Assembly: GCA_041447175.1 (NCBI GenBank)
Contig: CP166960.1
Location: 62,001-126,000 of the forward strand
Direction: 5' to 3'
Length of the DNA stretch: 64,000 nucleotides
Source of the DNA: Candidatus Bathyarchaeia archaeon
Lineage (GTDB): Archaea; Thermoproteota; Bathyarchaeia; Bathyarchaeales; Bathycorpusculaceae
Below the pieces are notes generated by a model that did not search any database, had not been told where the DNA came from, and was given only the letters and a program-made list of their open reading frames with translations. This document shows positions 34,748 to 44,118 of this stretch, piece by piece. Made by a program: the position numbers and the translations under genes. Positions within the stretch are counted from its first letter, which is position 1, and each line of letters opens with the position of its first letter.

Positions 34748-35400
34748 TGTTAGTTTTCCGCTGTTCCGCAAAAGGAACACTGCAGTTCCACAAGCAGAGC
34801 TATAAAGAATCTCTCCATTACCTCTCTAAGAAACCTACTACAGGTGCCTGCCGCTTGGATGTCTCCAGTTTTCCTGAAGAGGGAGCGCTCGAGGGAACAA
34901 CCCTTGCCGTCTACGTTTTCGCAGTCCGATTCAACCGACCCATAGGCACCAGAGATGTAGTGCGCGGTTTAAGCTTAAGCAGCTCAAGCGTGGCTTACAG
35001 GCACCTGCAAAAACTGGTTGCGACGGGACTGCTGACCCAAAACGAATCAGGCGAATACACGGTAAAAACAAAAAGGCGCATCCGCGGCTACCTCTGGTTA
35101 GGTCACCATCTTGTTCCCCAAGTTATTGTTTACAGTTTTCTTTTTATGGTCTTTTTAGTTGTTGAAGCAATCGTTTTCGTTATCCATTTCGGAGTCGAGA
35201 ATTACGAGTTTAAAGTGTTCTTTTTTATTTTGATGCTTATTACTGCGGCAGTTATCGTGTTGCTCTTGGTGGAAGGCTTTTTACAGCTGAAACGGTTCAA
35301 CCGAACTGAATACAAACCAAAAAAGAATAATAACAGCAATAACCAAGCCGTTTTTGGCTTTTCACTTACACCTTTAAAACAGTTTGTTGCTACATTTTGA
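34747..35400 (+). CDS. Winged-helix protein with two membrane helices
   Basis: Residues of about 55-115 form a winged helix (RPIGTRDVVRGLSLSSSSVAYRHLQKLVATGLLTQNESGEYTVKTKRR), followed by two hydrophobic helices (about 125-150 and 158-182) and a basic Asn-rich tail. It looks like a membrane-tethered DNA-binding protein. The true start is uncertain: TTG 34747 is the first codon of the open frame, and a TTG at 34855 would begin just before the globular part. Two CTGTTCTAAT direct repeats end at the first start. Confidence 0.65.
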   Translation: MLVFRCSAKGTLQFHKQSYKESLHYLSKKPTTGACRLDVSSFPEEGALEGTTLAVYVFAVRFNRPIGTRDVVRGLSLSSSSVAYRHLQKLVATGLLTQNESGEYTVKTKRRIRGYLWLGHHLVPQVIVYSFLFMVFLVVEAIVFVIHFGVENYEFKVFFFILMLITAAVIVLLLVEGFLQLKRFNRTEYKPKKNNNSNNQAVFGFSLTPLKQFVATF

Positions 35401-35467
35401 TACCCACATTGTTTTATAATCTCGCGAAACAGAAAAGTATTCACGCAATTGTAGGCAGTTGATTTTA

Positions 35468-37660
35468 ATGCAGAAAAAATTTTGCGCGTTTGCCTTTGTA
35501 TTTTTGCTAGTACTATCAGTTGTAGTTATCACCTTCCCTGCACCCATGACAAAAGCAGCCACAACCCCAGCTTGGGATTTCGAAGACCACGGTTACGGCC
35601 ACATTTCATTCACCACTTTAACTGACGCTCAAATGATTTCAGAACTTACAATGATGACTACCCTCTTTCAGCAGCACGAGCTGCCTGAACCCAAACACTT
35701 CGCTTACCCAAATGGTGAGGTCAACGCAGCCGTAATTGATGTCCTTAGCCGATATCGTTTAAGCGGCAGAACAGGCAGTGCTGGCGCAATTTTCCCCGAA
35801 ACCTACCCCGTTGCAGACTGGTTTGACATGTCCAGTTCCCTGATTGATGAAAGCACCACCTACGCTGACGTAAAAGGCTGGATTGACCAAGCAATAGCCG
35901 ACAAAGGCTTGCTGAATCTGTTTACGCATGAAGTGGTTGTTTCTGGCGACCCATCCCTTCAAGGAACAACCCAGACAATACTCGGTCAAGTCCTAGATTA
36001 CCTTGTTGAACAACAAAATGCCGACAACCTCAAAGTCATGACTATGCGGCAAGCATACGGAAGTTACGATGGACAAACAGCCGTCGTAGTTATGTCGTTT
36101 GATGACTGTTACGTTTCGGACTATTCCGTAGTATGGCCCATGTTCAAAGAACGCGGCTTGGTCGGAACCAGTTACTTGGTGGGCTCCGTAGTGGAGTCAA
36201 CTGAAGACCGCTTGACCTGGTCAATGATTTCTGAAATGGCGCCTTCATCACCACCAGCGCCTTCCCCGCCTGCTATCGCTGCGTGGGGCGTAACCGTAAA
36301 TGTGAGTCCCTCAGATGGTGGTACAACAACCTTCCCCCCAGGGTCTTTGGTAGCGCCACAATACATCCTTTCAGTTGAAGCATACCCTGCGTCTGGATAT
36401 GCTTTTAGCCACTGGACCTTTGACAACCAAAACATAACTGACAACCCCATGCTTTTACCCCAGCAACAGCTAGGAACCTATCACGCTTTGGTCGCTGTTT
36501 TTATTAACGCCACCGAACCCATGCCCTCTACAGAGTGGATCTTGACAGCAAACAGTACGATGGGCGGAAGCGTGGTGCCTTCAGGCATTTTAAACGTGAC
36601 CGATTCAATCACTTTGAATGCTACTGCGGATGTGAACTACACTTTTGGTTTTTGGCGGTTTGATGATTTGAATTTGACTTCTGCTGAGAACATGACTTTG
36701 TACAACGTGACTTCAACAAACGCAACCTCTTCAATTACTATTCCTCAACAGAACGCCAGCTCCAACCACACCTTAACAGCTTTCTTCACCAATGAAACCT
36801 CACCGCAACCCTCCCCGTGGACCTTAACCATCAACACCACAGGCAGCGGCTCCACAACTCCAACTGGGCTTGTCAATGTCACTGGAGAAATAACAGTTAA
36901 TGCCACTGCCGACACCAATTCCACTTTCAGCTACTGGCAATTCGATGACCTCAATATAACCTCTGCCGAAAACATGACCCTCTATAACGTTACCTCAACC
37001 AACACAGCCTCAACCATAACCATACCCAGCCAAAATGCATCTTCAAACCACACCCTAACCGCTTTCTTCGCCAACGAAACAATCCCCTCCCCCCAGCCAT
37101 GGGCTCTAACTGTTAACAGTTCAGAAGGCGGAACCACAACCCCCACAGGTCTTATGAACGTAACAGGGACAATACAAGTGAATGCTACTGCGGATGTGAA
37201 CTACACTTTTGGTTTTTGGCGGTTTGATGATTTGAATTTGACTTCTGCTGAGAACATGACTTTGTACAACGTGACTTCAACAAACGCAACCTCTTCAATT
37301 ACTATTCCTCAACAGAACGCCAGCTCCAACCACACCTTAACAGCTTTCTTCACAAACACAACGACTCCATCGCCTTCGCCTCAATGGTCCCTTTACATTA
37401 ACATTTCAGTGGGCGGATTTACTACACCCTCCGGTTTTCTTAATGTCACTGGACCACTGACGGTGAACGCCTCAGCCCTTGAGAACTATACGTTCGGATA
37501 CTGGCAGTTTGACAACATGAACATAACTTCTACTGCAGATTTAGCGTTATATCAAGTGACTTCTACAAATTCAACTTCAACCATTACTTTGCCCGCTCAA
37601 ACCGATGGGTTAGACCACGCTTTGAAGGCATTTTTTATCGCCACAGAGACTAACCCCTAA
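35468..37660 (+). CDS. Secreted deacetylase-like protein with permuted NodB motifs and InlB-like repeats
   Basis: After a signal peptide the mature protein starts with AWDFEDHGYGH (His41, His45), the motif that is normally the second one of NodB polysaccharide deacetylases, followed by LTDAQMISEL and FAYPNGEVN. The first NodB motif, VVVMSFDDCYVSD (Asp212, Asp213) with GTSYLVG and LTWSMISEM, comes about 170 residues later. All three metal-site residues are thus present in swapped order. Five InlB-like repeat modules of about 90 residues follow, rich in Asn-x-Thr/Ser sites. No C-terminal anchor is visible. Start ATG 35468; a TTG at 35459 is the first codon of the frame. Confidence 0.75.
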   Translation: MQKKFCAFAFVFLLVLSVVVITFPAPMTKAATTPAWDFEDHGYGHISFTTLTDAQMISELTMMTTLFQQHELPEPKHFAYPNGEVNAAVIDVLSRYRLSGRTGSAGAIFPETYPVADWFDMSSSLIDESTTYADVKGWIDQAIADKGLLNLFTHEVVVSGDPSLQGTTQTILGQVLDYLVEQQNADNLKVMTMRQAYGSYDGQTAVVVMSFDDCYVSDYSVVWPMFKERGLVGTSYLVGSVVESTEDRLTWSMISEMAPSSPPAPSPPAIAAWGVTVNVSPSDGGTTTFPPGSLVAPQYILSVEAYPASGYAFSHWTFDNQNITDNPMLLPQQQLGTYHALVAVFINATEPMPSTEWILTANSTMGGSVVPSGILNVTDSITLNATADVNYTFGFWRFDDLNLTSAENMTLYNVTSTNATSSITIPQQNASSNHTLTAFFTNETSPQPSPWTLTINTTGSGSTTPTGLVNVTGEITVNATADTNSTFSYWQFDDLNITSAENMTLYNVTSTNTASTITIPSQNASSNHTLTAFFANETIPSPQPWALTVNSSEGGTTTPTGLMNVTGTIQVNATADVNYTFGFWRFDDLNLTSAENMTLYNVTSTNATSSITIPQQNASSNHTLTAFFTNTTTPSPSPQWSLYINISVGGFTTPSGFLNVTGPLTVNASALENYTFGYWQFDNMNITSTADLALYQVTSTNSTSTITLPAQTDGLDHALKAFFIATETNP
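36615..36789 (+). repeat. 175-bp exact direct repeat, copy 1
   Basis: This block is identical over 175 nt to 37179-37353. It covers most of one repeat module of the surface protein. The module between the two copies has the same kind of protein sequence with different codons. Confidence 0.9.
37179..37353 (+). repeat. 175-bp exact direct repeat, copy 2
   Basis: Copy of 36615-36789, offset by 564 bp. It is in the same reading frame (564 = 3 x 188), so modules are exchanged without disrupting the frame. Confidence 0.9.
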
Positions 37661-37842
37661 CCTGCACCTTTTTTCTTTTTAGTATATCTATAGCTGTTTT
37701 TAGTTAGTGACTTGCTTTGGCTTTTATGGTAGCCTTTCTAGATGGCAGATTAAGTTTGTGGCTGTCACGAGACTACTACAGTTTTATATTGGTGAATTTT
37801 AATAGGTTCACATAGCACAGTTGACTAATCGAGGGTAAATGT

Positions 37843-38439
37843 TTGGTTAACGGAAGGCGGAAGATGCTTGCCGCCAGAGATGACTTGGCGGACCGGATTG
37901 GCAAAATGGCTGAAAAACGCGGATTCACGCTTTTTGGCATGGTCAATGACCTGTTGGATTTAGCCATCAAAGCCGACAACATGGGCATAAGCCTAAAAGA
38001 AGCTGTAGACTCCTTTGAACTTGCCAAGGAGGTTCGAGATGCCAGTTTTACTCTCGTTTTGGAAAGTCTACTTTACGACACAGCTGAAATAGCCTTCCGA
38101 AGCGAGAAAGAAAAAACTCTCCAAACATGGTTTGACGCTGGCGTTTGGATTGCACAACGCTATATTGCCCGCGGAGTAGAAGACCCCTTGGGCGCTTACG
38201 AGAGAGAATTGAAGGTTTTCGGTTGGAACATCCCCGGCGTCACCATGGAGCGTTCTGACAAGGAGGTTTCTTTTCGGATTTTAAGTCCCCGCTTTTCCGA
38301 AACATACACGTTGCTTTTTAATCACTACTTGCAGGGAATTATTGACGGGTCAGGATACACTGTTACTTTCAATGAGGTTGGACGGGGAAACATCCGCTTG
38401 GAAGCCGTGAAGAGGGAAGATAATGGCGGCCACAGGTAA
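37843..38439 (+). CDS. Tandem paralogue 1, putative ribbon-helix-helix regulator
   Basis: The 198-residue protein begins with an RHH-like stretch (RRKMLAARDDLADRIGKMAEKRGFTLFGMVNDLLDLAIKA). The C-terminal domain of about 120 residues has WFDAGVWIAQRYIARGVEDP, FRILSPRFSETYTLLFNHYLQGIIDGSGY, and matches the next gene's product at these points (WYESGVW, TRLLSKFIEGVVTGLGY). TTG 37843 follows GAGGGT. The promoter TATA (GTTTTATATTGG, near 37780) is preceded by a CTACTACAG. Function unknown; DNA binding is inferred. Confidence 0.65.
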   Translation: MVNGRRKMLAARDDLADRIGKMAEKRGFTLFGMVNDLLDLAIKADNMGISLKEAVDSFELAKEVRDASFTLVLESLLYDTAEIAFRSEKEKTLQTWFDAGVWIAQRYIARGVEDPLGAYERELKVFGWNIPGVTMERSDKEVSFRILSPRFSETYTLLFNHYLQGIIDGSGYTVTFNEVGRGNIRLEAVKREDNGGHR

Positions 38440-38998
38440 AGGTAAACGACTAGTTTACGTGTCTGAAGATTTGCTGGAAAAAGTGGCAAAGGTAACCCGC
38501 GATGAAGGCATTTCCTTAAGCAAGCTTGTGGAAGGTGCTTTAGCCGAAACCGTAAAAGTCAATGAGTTAGGCTACAGCTCCAGCCAGATGTCGGAGTTTT
38601 TCAACGTTTTGCAAACCAACCGCGTTTTAGGAGGGCTCTTTATCCCTTCCGGCGTCTTGGATTATATGGTGGAAAAATGCTGCCAAAAAGACACACCAAA
38701 ATTACACGCGATTTGGTATGAGAGCGGGGTGTGGAGTGGTAAATACTTAAAGGAGAAATTCTCTGACCCCGTGGAAGCTTTTGGGCATTTTTTGGAACTC
38801 ACGCGATGGGACCTAAATGAGGTGGATGTTCAGGAAAGAGCCGGCGTGATTAAGGTGCGTTGCATCTCAACAGTTATGAGCGTAGAGGGCACACGGTTGC
38901 TTTCTAAATTTATTGAAGGCGTGGTTACTGGTTTGGGTTACAAGACTCAACATGTGGATTGCCTTAAAGGTATGATAATTTTAGAATCCACAAAGTAG
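38423..38998 (+). CDS. Tandem paralogue 2, putative ribbon-helix-helix regulator
   Basis: The 191-residue product begins GKRLVYVSEDLLEKVAKVTRDEGISLSKLVEGALAETVKV, again RHH-like, and has the same C-terminal domain as paralogue 1. It overlaps that gene by 17 nt with its own site (AGAGGGAAGATA before ATG 38423). Coupled expression suggests that the two form a heterodimer. The family is not recognised. Confidence 0.65.
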   Translation: MAATGKGKRLVYVSEDLLEKVAKVTRDEGISLSKLVEGALAETVKVNELGYSSSQMSEFFNVLQTNRVLGGLFIPSGVLDYMVEKCCQKDTPKLHAIWYESGVWSGKYLKEKFSDPVEAFGHFLELTRWDLNEVDVQERAGVIKVRCISTVMSVEGTRLLSKFIEGVVTGLGYKTQHVDCLKGMIILESTK

Positions 38999-39148
38999 CT
39001 TTGCTGTTTAATATGCACATATATATGACGCTACGTGAGGGTGTATACAACTTCTTTTTTCGCAAACATTGCTGTGTACACAAGTAATAAATAGGCATCT
39101 CAGGATAGTAGGAACACCGAATATAAACTCAAAGGAGAAAAATAACAA

Positions 39149-41374
39149 ATGCAAATAAACAAAAAAATATTATCAGTAGCTGTAACTGCTCTTCTGCTTC
39201 TCTCCATGGTCGCGGTCATAGCACCAGCATTTGCACTTAGCAATCCAACTCTTTCTGTTGCAACTGGGTCTGCCGGAACCAGCGTTACAGTCACCGGAAC
39301 AGATGCTCAACCCTTCGGTTCTGTTACTGTATATTGGGATTCATTATCAGGCGCAGTTCTTGGTACTGGCGCAGTAGATGCCTCTGGCGCATATAGCGTC
39401 AAAGTGAAAATTCCCTCAGCTACTGCAACAGCTCCTGCCGCTACTCCTGCTGTTCATCACTATATCGTAGTCAACGACGGCACCGGTGCTAAAGGCACTG
39501 AATTCGTTGTTACTCCCCGTTTAGTTGCAAGTACAACTCCGGCCACAAATGACACATCATACGACGCAAAAGTTTTGCCTGGCGACGCCCTCACCTTAAC
39601 CGGCGACGGTTTTAAGGGCAGCACCGGAACTTCAACCGTATCAGTGACTGTAACACTTGACAACGGCGTCCACGCACCCTTCACTATAACCACACCACCA
39701 ATAGCCACAAATGGAACCGGTTCATTTGTAGCCACAATAACAGTTCCAAACACAATAACAGAAACTGATTACGGCGCTTTCACAGTAACAGCGACAGACG
39801 GAACTAACACTGCAACATCCGATGTTCTGGTTGGCTATTATGCTGCAGTTAACCCAGCAAGTGGTCCAGCGGGCGTCACAATCACCGTCTCAGGCAGAAT
39901 TCCCCCTTCCAAAGCATACACCGTATCAATTTCTGGTCCAGGTGTTGCATCAACACAAATAGCCTCTGGTACCTCAAGCGGAACAGGTGCATACTCTAAC
40001 GCATACACCATACCAACTCTTCTAGCATCCAACGACTACCAAATCAAAGTAGACTGGACAACTGACTTTGCAACAACCACACTCAAAGTTTTACCTGCAC
40101 CTACCTTGACCTTGAGCCCAACGCAAGGTGTAGCTGGTAAAGAAATAACTGCTTCTGGCGCTAACTTCGTTGCATCGTCAAACGTAACCCTGTACTTCGG
40201 CAGCACAGTTGTCAACAGTACAGCACTAGATAAAAGATTCAAAGCAAGCGATTCCAATGGTGTAGTAAGTAACATATTCTCTGTACCTACCCTTGAACCA
40301 GGAACCTATACTGTCAGATTAGTTGACGACTATGGTGCATCCGCAACTGCACAATTCAAGATACTTCCTGCAGCAGTCACAACAATAACCACCGCAAGCT
40401 CATACGTCCAAGGTGATACAATCAGCTTCATCATAACCAGCACGGATGGTTCCTTCACTAACCCAGTGATTGCAATTAAAGATGGTTCTGACATTTACTG
40501 GTGGAAATCTCCAGTTCTAACAGTGACTGACATGCCTGACGGCAGTCGCCAAGTACTATTCCAAGACCAAATAATTAACGGCGTACCAATGACGCTGTCA
40601 GCTAATGCCCCAACAGGCGTATGGAACTGGACAATATCTTTCTCCGACTCTCTCGGCGCACACACTACTAGCGCAACTAACTGGCAGACTGGCACATTCA
40701 CAGTTACTGCAGGCGGAATCAGCGGAATCAACACCCAACTCAACAACATGAATGCAATTCTGCTGCAAATCAACGGAACAGTCGCTACACTACAAACATC
40801 CAGCGGCGGCAACATGACCGTTGACCTGAGCTCACTTAACGCTAAACTCGACAGCATCTCAGGCAACATCGCAACACTCTCCACCAACGTTGGCGCAGTC
40901 AAAACCTCAGTCAGTTCACTTAGTGGCACCATCTCCAGCATAGACAGCGGCGTAGCAACCATCAAAACAAACTTAGGCTCAATCCAGACAAGCATCAGTA
41001 GCCTTGATGCAGTACTCGGTGCAGTTGCAGGCGACACAGCAACCCTCAAGACCAGCATCGGCGACGTAACAACCTCACTGTCTTCAATCGGCACAACAGT
41101 CACAGGCATCAACAACAACGTAGCAACCGTAAAGACTGACCTAGGCACACTATCAGGCACAGTCACCTCAATCAGCGGCAACGTAGCAACCATCCAGACC
41201 AGCATCGGTAGCATGCAAGCAGACATCAGCAACATGCAATCAGACGTCAGCAGCAGCAAGAGCTCAACTGACAGCCTTACACCTCTGATCATCGTCGCAA
41301 TCGTGCTTGCCCTCGTAGCAGCAATCGCTGCAATTGCAAGCATCGTTTTGATGCGCCGAAAGATCGCAGGTTAA
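39149..41374 (+). CDS. S-layer/cell-surface protein with C-terminal coiled-coil stalk and anchor
   Basis: A signal peptide (about 1-30) is followed by at least five immunoglobulin-like or IPT/TIG-like domains (about 30-500; SxGSAGTSVTVTG, GPAGVTITVSGRIPPS and GVAGKEITASGANF starts). A 200-residue coiled coil with a repeating TxGSIxTSISSL-type pattern (about 520-710) follows, then a membrane helix (PLIIVAIVLALVAAIAAIASIVLM) and RRK. This is the layout of archaeal S-layer or stalk proteins. AAAGGAG lies 11-12 nt before ATG 39149 and the codon use is biased (ACC, GGC, ATC), fitting a highly expressed protein. Confidence 0.8.
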   Translation: MQINKKILSVAVTALLLLSMVAVIAPAFALSNPTLSVATGSAGTSVTVTGTDAQPFGSVTVYWDSLSGAVLGTGAVDASGAYSVKVKIPSATATAPAATPAVHHYIVVNDGTGAKGTEFVVTPRLVASTTPATNDTSYDAKVLPGDALTLTGDGFKGSTGTSTVSVTVTLDNGVHAPFTITTPPIATNGTGSFVATITVPNTITETDYGAFTVTATDGTNTATSDVLVGYYAAVNPASGPAGVTITVSGRIPPSKAYTVSISGPGVASTQIASGTSSGTGAYSNAYTIPTLLASNDYQIKVDWTTDFATTTLKVLPAPTLTLSPTQGVAGKEITASGANFVASSNVTLYFGSTVVNSTALDKRFKASDSNGVVSNIFSVPTLEPGTYTVRLVDDYGASATAQFKILPAAVTTITTASSYVQGDTISFIITSTDGSFTNPVIAIKDGSDIYWWKSPVLTVTDMPDGSRQVLFQDQIINGVPMTLSANAPTGVWNWTISFSDSLGAHTTSATNWQTGTFTVTAGGISGINTQLNNMNAILLQINGTVATLQTSSGGNMTVDLSSLNAKLDSISGNIATLSTNVGAVKTSVSSLSGTISSIDSGVATIKTNLGSIQTSISSLDAVLGAVAGDTATLKTSIGDVTTSLSSIGTTVTGINNNVATVKTDLGTLSGTVTSISGNVATIQTSIGSMQADISNMQSDVSSSKSSTDSLTPLIIVAIVLALVAAIAAIASIVLMRRKIAG

Positions 41375-41390
41375 GAAACAAACCATAAAC

Positions 41391-41420
41391 GAGCCAAAAG
41401 CTCTCCCTTTCTTTTCTTTG
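41391..41420 (+). terminator. Small hairpin and pyrimidine tract
   Basis: GAGC-CAAAA-GCTC is followed by a run of C/T with several T-blocks, right after the surface-protein gene. Confidence 0.4.
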
Positions 41421-41644
41421 TATCAAAACTTCTCGATGGCTATTTTGTGTTTAACTTGTGTTCTTTATATAATGCGGTATGTGTTTTTCCCAGTTTTCTC
41501 TGCTTTAAATCCTTGCTTAAACCCGCGTGAATTCACTGAACGTTTCTATTTCCTTTCTTTAGCTATCGTAAAATTGACATAAACAAACTCAAAAAGTCCA
41601 TATACCAAAAAATCAACACCTAACCCCTCGCTTGGGGAAGTAAC

Positions 41645-42334
41645 ATGAAAAGCATCAGAATTACACTTCAAGAAGAAAGAACCGAAGACGCATGGTTTGA
41701 CCTTAGCCTAAGAGAACTGCGGGCAGGTGAAGTTCGCTTCTACAAAGCCAACGACCTTCAAACGGGGCAATGGCTTTTCAAAATCTGCTGCGACCAAGAA
41801 AACGGGCGAAGCATGGTCAAAGCCATAAAATGTCCTCCCGGAAGACTATTTAGCCAGCTAGAAGGGGCAACCATGCTTTTTCAGCAAAGCCTTGAACCTG
41901 ACCTATACTACGACATCATTTCTTTGACTAAGGTTGATGGCGACGGGAAAGTTCACCGTGAACTCGTTAAATCACTGGATGACATACCTGCTGCCATACG
42001 GGACAATTTTCAGGTGAAAAACTATGATGAAGCTACCGGTAAAAAACTCCCTGGGACTCACCTTGTCACCTTAAGCAAAAAAAACAACGAAAAAGACATG
42101 ATTACCCTTTTCATACTGGAACGTGCACGCACTTTACCCGTCGAAGAGCGAAAGAAAGCCCTTGACCTTTTGGCATTAATCAAAGAAATGCAGAAAACCA
42201 GCATAACCGAAGTCAGCAACATCACAAACGAAACCTTCAACATTGACCGAACCAACCTCGACCAGCTGTTAGCTGAACTTGAAGCGAAAGGAAAAATAAA
42301 ACGGCTAGACGAGAACTTTGTCAAGTTAGCCTAA
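41645..42334 (+). CDS. Hypothetical protein, 229 aa
   Basis: No domain is recognised with certainty. It has a beta-rich N-terminal half (KAIKCPPGRLFSQLEGA, VRFYKANDLQTGQWLF) and a helical C-terminal region with a winged-helix-like layout (ITEVSNITNETFNIDRTNLDQLLAELEAKGKIKRL). GGGGAAG precedes the ATG. It converges with the AAA+ gene with a 4-nt overlap. The gene arrangement suggests a link with the ATPase/coiled-coil pair, but it is on the opposite strand. Confidence 0.6.
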   Translation: MKSIRITLQEERTEDAWFDLSLRELRAGEVRFYKANDLQTGQWLFKICCDQENGRSMVKAIKCPPGRLFSQLEGATMLFQQSLEPDLYYDIISLTKVDGDGKVHRELVKSLDDIPAAIRDNFQVKNYDEATGKKLPGTHLVTLSKKNNEKDMITLFILERARTLPVEERKKALDLLALIKEMQKTSITEVSNITNETFNIDRTNLDQLLAELEAKGKIKRLDENFVKLA

Positions 42335-44118
42335 GCCTTTTTCTTATTTTTGCTAAACAAGTCTTTGAGAACTTCTTGAGGTTTAAATTCTTCTCTGGAC
42401 CGAACCGACGCGTCTTCAACATAAAGCCTAACCGCCCTTTCCAGTGCATCGGCGCTAACTGGAATGTAATCTAGTTTGTCGTTGAAGTAGCTGAGCACTG
42501 ACGCTGCACAGGCGAACTTGACTACGTTGTGCTCTAACCGGGCTGAGAACTTCATGCTTCCTGGGATATGTTTGAGGATTGCTTCTCGTGCGTTTCCGAT
42601 GGTGTCGTACATTTCGGGGGTAATCATCACTGGTTTTTTGGGAAACCGTCCTTTAACCAGTGGATGACCTGTTTCGATGGCGTAGACCAAAGCAAGGTGG
42701 TCGCGTATTTTTTTTGCGTCTTTGTCTACGTTAACTTCGCCTAGCGCCAGTCGCATTTGGCTTCTGGCTATTTCGACGTATCTTTCTTTGGTCATGCGAT
42801 GTAGGCGGCAAATCATGCGGTCTTCGATGGCGCTGAAGTTAGGGTCCCCTATGGTTACTGCGTAGCCTTGACCCATGACTGCAGTGTTGTAGTTCACCAT
42901 GAAGAAACCGCTGAATCTGTAAGGACCGATGATTTCTCGGTGCAGTTCATGTTTGATTTCTCCGCGTTCCATGGCAATTTTAAGTACATCCACCATGCCG
43001 CTGTAGCGGAACCAATCATTAAATTCTGGAACAATGAAGTTGAAGGTTTTGTCCACATAAATCTGGCCTATCCTGATAAATCGCGCAGGTGTGATGCCGC
43101 CACAATAGCGGTTTCTGCCTGGGACACCATGAGGTTCCATTTTTCCTCCTGAGCTCCCCAAAACGAGGTCTCGGGTGGAGAAGCTTTTGCCTGTGCCTGG
43201 TTCGCCGAAAAGTGCGTAGCTCCAACCTGTTCGTAAGCCTGTTTTGCCTTGGGGATTCACGATTTCTACGTCACATAAACCGTATTGTTGAATTATGCTA
43301 AGGAAGCTGTCAAAGTAGAGCATGTCGCCAAACATCTGCTGTAGATATTCTGCGACGTAGTTTGCGCTGAAAGTTTTGCCGAATTTGATGGTTTGTTCAA
43401 GACGGTTTTTGAGTAAGTCGTTGATATATTGGTCAAGTTCGTTTTGCATGTTCATTATTCGTCGGCGTTCGTCTTCCAGTGGGTCTGGTGGCCCTTCTTC
43501 TTGTCCGGCAGCGTTGGGGGATGTTGTTGTTTGACTGGTTGTCGTTGGGAGTTTGCGTTCTGGAACTGCTAACCCTAACTCTTCCCTGACCATGGGTATG
43601 GTTTCTTCGGGCATTCGCCATTCCTGGTATTCTTCCCCCAAATAGGAGGGCACCACAATCTTGAGTTGTTCCAGCTTCTCCAAAACCTTGTACGCATCAA
43701 CTTTCAGTTTTGAAGCTTCTTTCTGCTCTTGGGCTCCAAAGTTTCCACCTGCTTGCGCCATCAACTTCAACAGTGCATCTGCGGCTTGTCCATACTTCTT
43801 TTCGGTTTCTGCAATGCCTGTGTGGATTTTGTCTACAACGCCTTTTATGGTTAAATTGCCGTCTTCGTAGGTGTAGTATCTGCCTCGAAAAGACGTGTAG
43901 TCGCGTGCAGGGTACTTTTTGAAGGCCTCTTGAAGTTGCTTGTCGTTGAGGGCTTGGGCGATTTCCATAGCCGATTCGTCTGGGTCAGGTTCCCAAGCAT
44001 TCACGTACTGGTCAAAGAACCCAATTTTCTGGTCTTTGCCAATTTGGTAAATGTCGGTTGCTGGGTAAGCTTGTTTGATGAGAAGTTTTTTTTCCAAGGT
44101 TTTGTCGTCTTCGCTCAC
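42331..44118 (-). CDS. AAA+ ATPase, MCM-like
   Basis: The 595-residue protein has a helical N-terminal half (about 1-300, with a short Thr/Pro linker near 190-210). The ATPase core then has the Walker A GEPGTGKS (305-312), a Walker-B-like FIVPEFNDW (361-369), a sensor-1 Asn in FFMVNYN (about 410) and an Arg-finger position at SAIEDRM (Arg434). Order and spacing resemble MCM/magnesium-chelatase ATPases (LKIAMERGEIKHEL beside Walker B). The Asp of the DE pair is replaced by Pro. It starts at ATG 44118, overlapping the coiled-coil gene by 4 nt, so it is coupled to it. Confidence 0.7.
   Translation of the reverse strand: MSEDDKTLEKKLLIKQAYPATDIYQIGKDQKIGFFDQYVNAWEPDPDESAMEIAQALNDKQLQEAFKKYPARDYTSFRGRYYTYEDGNLTIKGVVDKIHTGIAETEKKYGQAADALLKLMAQAGGNFGAQEQKEASKLKVDAYKVLEKLEQLKIVVPSYLGEEYQEWRMPEETIPMVREELGLAVPERKLPTTTSQTTTSPNAAGQEEGPPDPLEDERRRIMNMQNELDQYINDLLKNRLEQTIKFGKTFSANYVAEYLQQMFGDMLYFDSFLSIIQQYGLCDVEIVNPQGKTGLRTGWSYALFGEPGTGKSFSTRDLVLGSSGGKMEPHGVPGRNRYCGGITPARFIRIGQIYVDKTFNFIVPEFNDWFRYSGMVDVLKIAMERGEIKHELHREIIGPYRFSGFFMVNYNTAVMGQGYAVTIGDPNFSAIEDRMICRLHRMTKERYVEIARSQMRLALGEVNVDKDAKKIRDHLALVYAIETGHPLVKGRFPKKPVMITPEMYDTIGNAREAILKHIPGSMKFSARLEHNVVKFACAASVLSYFNDKLDYIPVSADALERAVRLYVEDASVRSREEFKPQEVLKDLFSKNKKKA

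Noticed and set aside
36540-37650. Considered a CRISPR-like or satellite repeat because of the identical 175-bp copies
   Set aside because: The repeats are in frame and encode protein modules of the surface protein.
40495-41343. 282-codon minus-strand frame across the S-layer-type gene
   Set aside because: It is an antisense frame caused by the repetitive Ser/Thr-rich coding sequence.
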